From positions 1,426,001-1,490,000 of the forward strand of contig DAJPGJ010000001.1 in assembly GCA_025992705.1 (NCBI GenBank): a DNA stretch of 64,000 nucleotides. Direction: 5' to 3'. The notes under the pieces were generated by a model. It worked only from the letters and a program-made list of their open reading frames with translations. It made no database searches and was not told the DNA's origin. This DNA is from Coriobacteriaceae bacterium. GTDB lineage: Bacteria > Actinomycetota > Coriobacteriia > Coriobacteriales > QAMH01. Positions 62,491 through 64,000 of this stretch are shown in pieces. The translations under genes were made by a program, and so were the position numbers. The stretch's first letter is position 1. Every line of letters starts with the position of its first letter.

Positions 62491-62555
62491 GTGCCCTCCC
62501 CCTTTTTTTCGTGCGAAATGAAACGATGCTGCCAGTATACTTCCCCGCCATGCCA

Positions 62556-62583
62556 ATGAGAAAACGATCGGTACATTTCTCAT
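62556..62583. promoter_or_regulatory. Operator candidate upstream of the PPOX gene
   Basis: ATGAGAAA (62556-62563) and TTTCTCAT (62576-62583) form an 8-bp-arm inverted repeat with a 12-bp spacer, between divergent genes and about 59 bp before the PPOX start. Confidence 0.5.
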
Positions 62584-62641
62584 GACAGCACCGGATAGAT
62601 GCGCCATACTGCTGGGCAGTCAACGACACGGAGAAAACACC

Positions 62642-63151
62642 ATGAGCATGCCCGAGATGAGACGCAAGCTGCAGCACATTCCGCACGACGAGTGCCTCGC
62701 GATGCTGCGCGACGGCCAATTTGGCACGCTCGCCGTGCACGGCGCCGACGGCTACCCGTATGCGGTGCCCATGAACTACGCGCTGCTCGATGCGGGCGAG
62801 GAACTGCCGCTCATCTGCATGCACAGCGCTCAGCAGGGTCATAAGATCGATGCGATCGCGCGTGACTCGAAGGTCAGCTTCACCGTCGTGGGGCAAAGTC
62901 GCATCGTTCCCGAGAGGATAACCGACTACTTCCAGAGCGTCATCGTCTTTGGCAGGGCATGGGTAGAGGATGACCCGCAGATCAGACTCGACGCCCTGCA
63001 TGCACTCGGAGAAAAGTATTGCGCTGGCTTCGAGAACCTCGTCGAAGATGACATCGCCAAAAGCGGTCCGCACTGCTCGATCATCCTCGTGCGTATCGAG
63101 CAACTAACCGGCAAGGAAGGACTTGACCTTGCCAAGACCCGCAGAGAATAG
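62642..63151 (+). CDS. PPOX / Nim-like flavin-binding protein
   Basis: The 169-aa protein starts at ATG 62642 behind GGAGAAAACACC. It is a split-barrel flavin-binding protein of the pyridoxamine 5'-phosphate oxidase-related type: LRDGQFGTLAVHGADGYPYAVPMNYAL, then ICMHSAQQGHKIDAIARDSKVSFTVVG. The pattern follows NimA/NimB nitroimidazole-resistance relatives, which reduce or bind small molecules with FMN. Actual resistance is not proven by sequence. The ThpR gene follows 2 bp later. Confidence 0.85.
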   Translation: MSMPEMRRKLQHIPHDECLAMLRDGQFGTLAVHGADGYPYAVPMNYALLDAGEELPLICMHSAQQGHKIDAIARDSKVSFTVVGQSRIVPERITDYFQSVIVFGRAWVEDDPQIRLDALHALGEKYCAGFENLVEDDIAKSGPHCSIILVRIEQLTGKEGLDLAKTRRE

Positions 63152-63153
63152 CC

Positions 63154-63684
63154 ATGCGTGCCTTCATCGCCCTGGACATTCCACAGGCTCTGCGGGAGGA
63201 CGTCGTCGCCCTGGCGCGCCAGCTCAAGACCGCCGTTAAGGGGCGCTTTGTGCCACGCGAAAACTACCACCTGACAATCGCCTTTCTGGGTGATGCGAGC
63301 GAGCGTGACCTTGCTGACGCCATGCTCGTGCTTGACGAGGCGGCGAGCCACTTCGACCCCGTCGAGCTGACACCCGATGGGCTGGGCAAGTTCGGACGCG
63401 CGAACGATGCGACCCTGTGGCTCGGCTTCACGCAGGACCCGAAGCTCATGGAGCTTGCCGCCTTCGTGCGTGCAGAACTCGATGACGCCAGCGTGAGCTT
63501 TGACGCAAAGCCCTTCCTTCCCCATCTCACCATCGCACGACGTGCCGCGCTCGACCATGGCATGCTGCCGGCCTTGCCCTTCCCCGCTCCGGCACATACC
63601 GGCGAGCTCTCGCTCTTCAAGAGCACGCTGACAGGTGATGGCGCGATCTACGAGCCGGTCTACACAGTACGGCTTGGGAACTGA
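63154..63684 (+). CDS. thpR: RNA 2',3'-cyclic phosphodiesterase ThpR
   Basis: The 176-aa protein is a 2H phosphoesterase with both HxTx motifs, HLTIAFLG (about residue 42) and HLTIAR (about residue 127), and the start MRAFIALDIPQALRED. It opens RNA 2',3'-cyclic phosphates. The family was once called 2'-5' RNA ligase. It is co-transcribed with the PPOX gene. Confidence 0.92.
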   Translation: MRAFIALDIPQALREDVVALARQLKTAVKGRFVPRENYHLTIAFLGDASERDLADAMLVLDEAASHFDPVELTPDGLGKFGRANDATLWLGFTQDPKLMELAAFVRAELDDASVSFDAKPFLPHLTIARRAALDHGMLPALPFPAPAHTGELSLFKSTLTGDGAIYEPVYTVRLGN

Positions 63685-63710
63685 GGCGCTCTGCACGGCT
63701 CGCGATGCAA

Positions 63711-63964
63711 ATTTTTTGCGTAAATGTGAGACCTCCTGAACCTGGAAGGGCACTTCATGCGCATTTTTTTCGATAATGTGAGACTAGACGAGGAATCGGT
63801 CTCACATAATCGCAAAAAAAGTACAGCAGGCAGCCTCGTGTCTCACATAATCGCAAAAACCGTGCAGCAGGCCACCGTAGACCTCACATAATCGAAAAAA
63901 ACGTGCATCTCGCCAACGACAACCTCACACTTACGCAATTTCTTTACACGGCGCATTTCGGATA
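63711..63964. repeat. Array of CTCACATAATCGCAAAAA elements with 41-nt period
   Basis: CTCACA begins at 63801, 63842, 63883 and 63924: exactly 41 nt apart each time. The first three share CTCACATAATCG(C/A)AAAAA and a GTGCA-like part further on; the fourth is degenerate. Two inverted copies lie upstream (TGTGAG at 63725 and 63777), and the second can pair with the first direct copy to form a long hairpin. The A-tracts recur at four helical turns, so the DNA is probably curved. No gene is seen in 63685-64000; a ribosome-site-like GCGGGAG near the window end suggests a gene beyond it. Confidence 0.85.
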
Positions 63965-64000
63965 GAATGCATCGCATGACATGCGGGAGAACACAGCAAC

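Noticed and set aside
63801..63964. CRISPR array
   Set aside because: The period is regular, but the conserved part is about 18 nt, only three units are well kept, the intervening parts are also related to each other, inverted copies exist, and no cas gene is near.

Overview
The window looks like a chromosome segment of a gut-type Coriobacteriia, most likely Eggerthellaceae. The evidence is high GC, two separate clusters built around cytoplasmic molybdopterin oxidoreductases with small 4Fe-4S partners, a membrane-spanning LuxR regulator, an aldo/keto reductase with two 4Fe-4S motifs, and very large wall or surface proteins. No rRNA, tRNA, transposase, phage gene or CRISPR-cas gene was recognised. 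The family assignment is inference from gene content; no database was searched.

Layout. 1-7.7 kb: a YhgE/Pip membrane protein (cut by the window edge) and a 1726-aa fibro-slime/SpaA-type surface protein, both minus. 7.7-8.3 kb: non-coding, with two inverted-repeat elements. 8.3-11.3 kb: a P-loop NTPase, a divergent MoeA-like protein and a MoxR ATPase. 11.3-27.1 kb: a minus-strand train of nine tightly packed genes encoding a binding lipoprotein, a second secreted protein, an 1873-aa beta-helix surface protein, two FecCD permeases, an ATPase, a DUF58 protein and a DUF4129-like protein. 27.3-29.4 kb: ApbE without a signal peptide, two small proteins and a TetR regulator.

29.7-35.4 kb is redox locus A: MFS, molybdoenzyme, 4Fe-4S protein, second MFS, zinc ribbon. 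35.4-36.8 kb is thiC behind a TPP riboswitch. 36.8-38.3 kb is a zeta-type toxin with an HTH antitoxin and a 12-bp-arm operator. 38.4-41.3 kb holds a Mef-like MFS pump behind a seven-codon leader ORF, then a MATE pump. 41.4-43.3 kb is a sigma factor / RsgI-like anti-sigma / DDNGDG-repeat secreted protein set. 43.4-44.6 kb is an aldo/keto reductase with a MerR-type 19-bp-spacer promoter. 44.8-50.3 kb is a response regulator, an intramembrane-type histidine kinase and a MacB/FtsX-like ABC exporter, followed by a repeat cluster. 50.6-54.8 kb has an XRE membrane regulator, a PQ-loop-like protein, LysR, an acyltransferase and a thioredoxin.

54.9-60.0 kb is redox locus B: LuxR regulator, molybdoenzyme, 4Fe-4S protein, a 4-TM protein, then, after one in-frame amber codon, a 70-aa piece carrying an FMN-binding DAITGAT motif. 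60.0-64.0 kb holds a YoeB/RelB pair, an MBL hydrolase, a nitroreductase, a decayed GNAT fragment, a TfoX-N protein, a PPOX/Nim-like protein, ThpR and an array with exact 41-nt spacing.

Working together: the molybdoenzyme loci, the MoeA-like protein and the cytosolic ApbE suggest anaerobic respiration or reductive chemistry on small aromatic or other organic substrates imported by MFS carriers. The 11-27 kb train looks like a cell-surface capture and import machine for an iron-chelate, heme, corrinoid or similar ligand. The strongest candidates for something undescribed are that train, the amber-split flavin subunit of locus B, and the leader ORF of the Mef-like pump.
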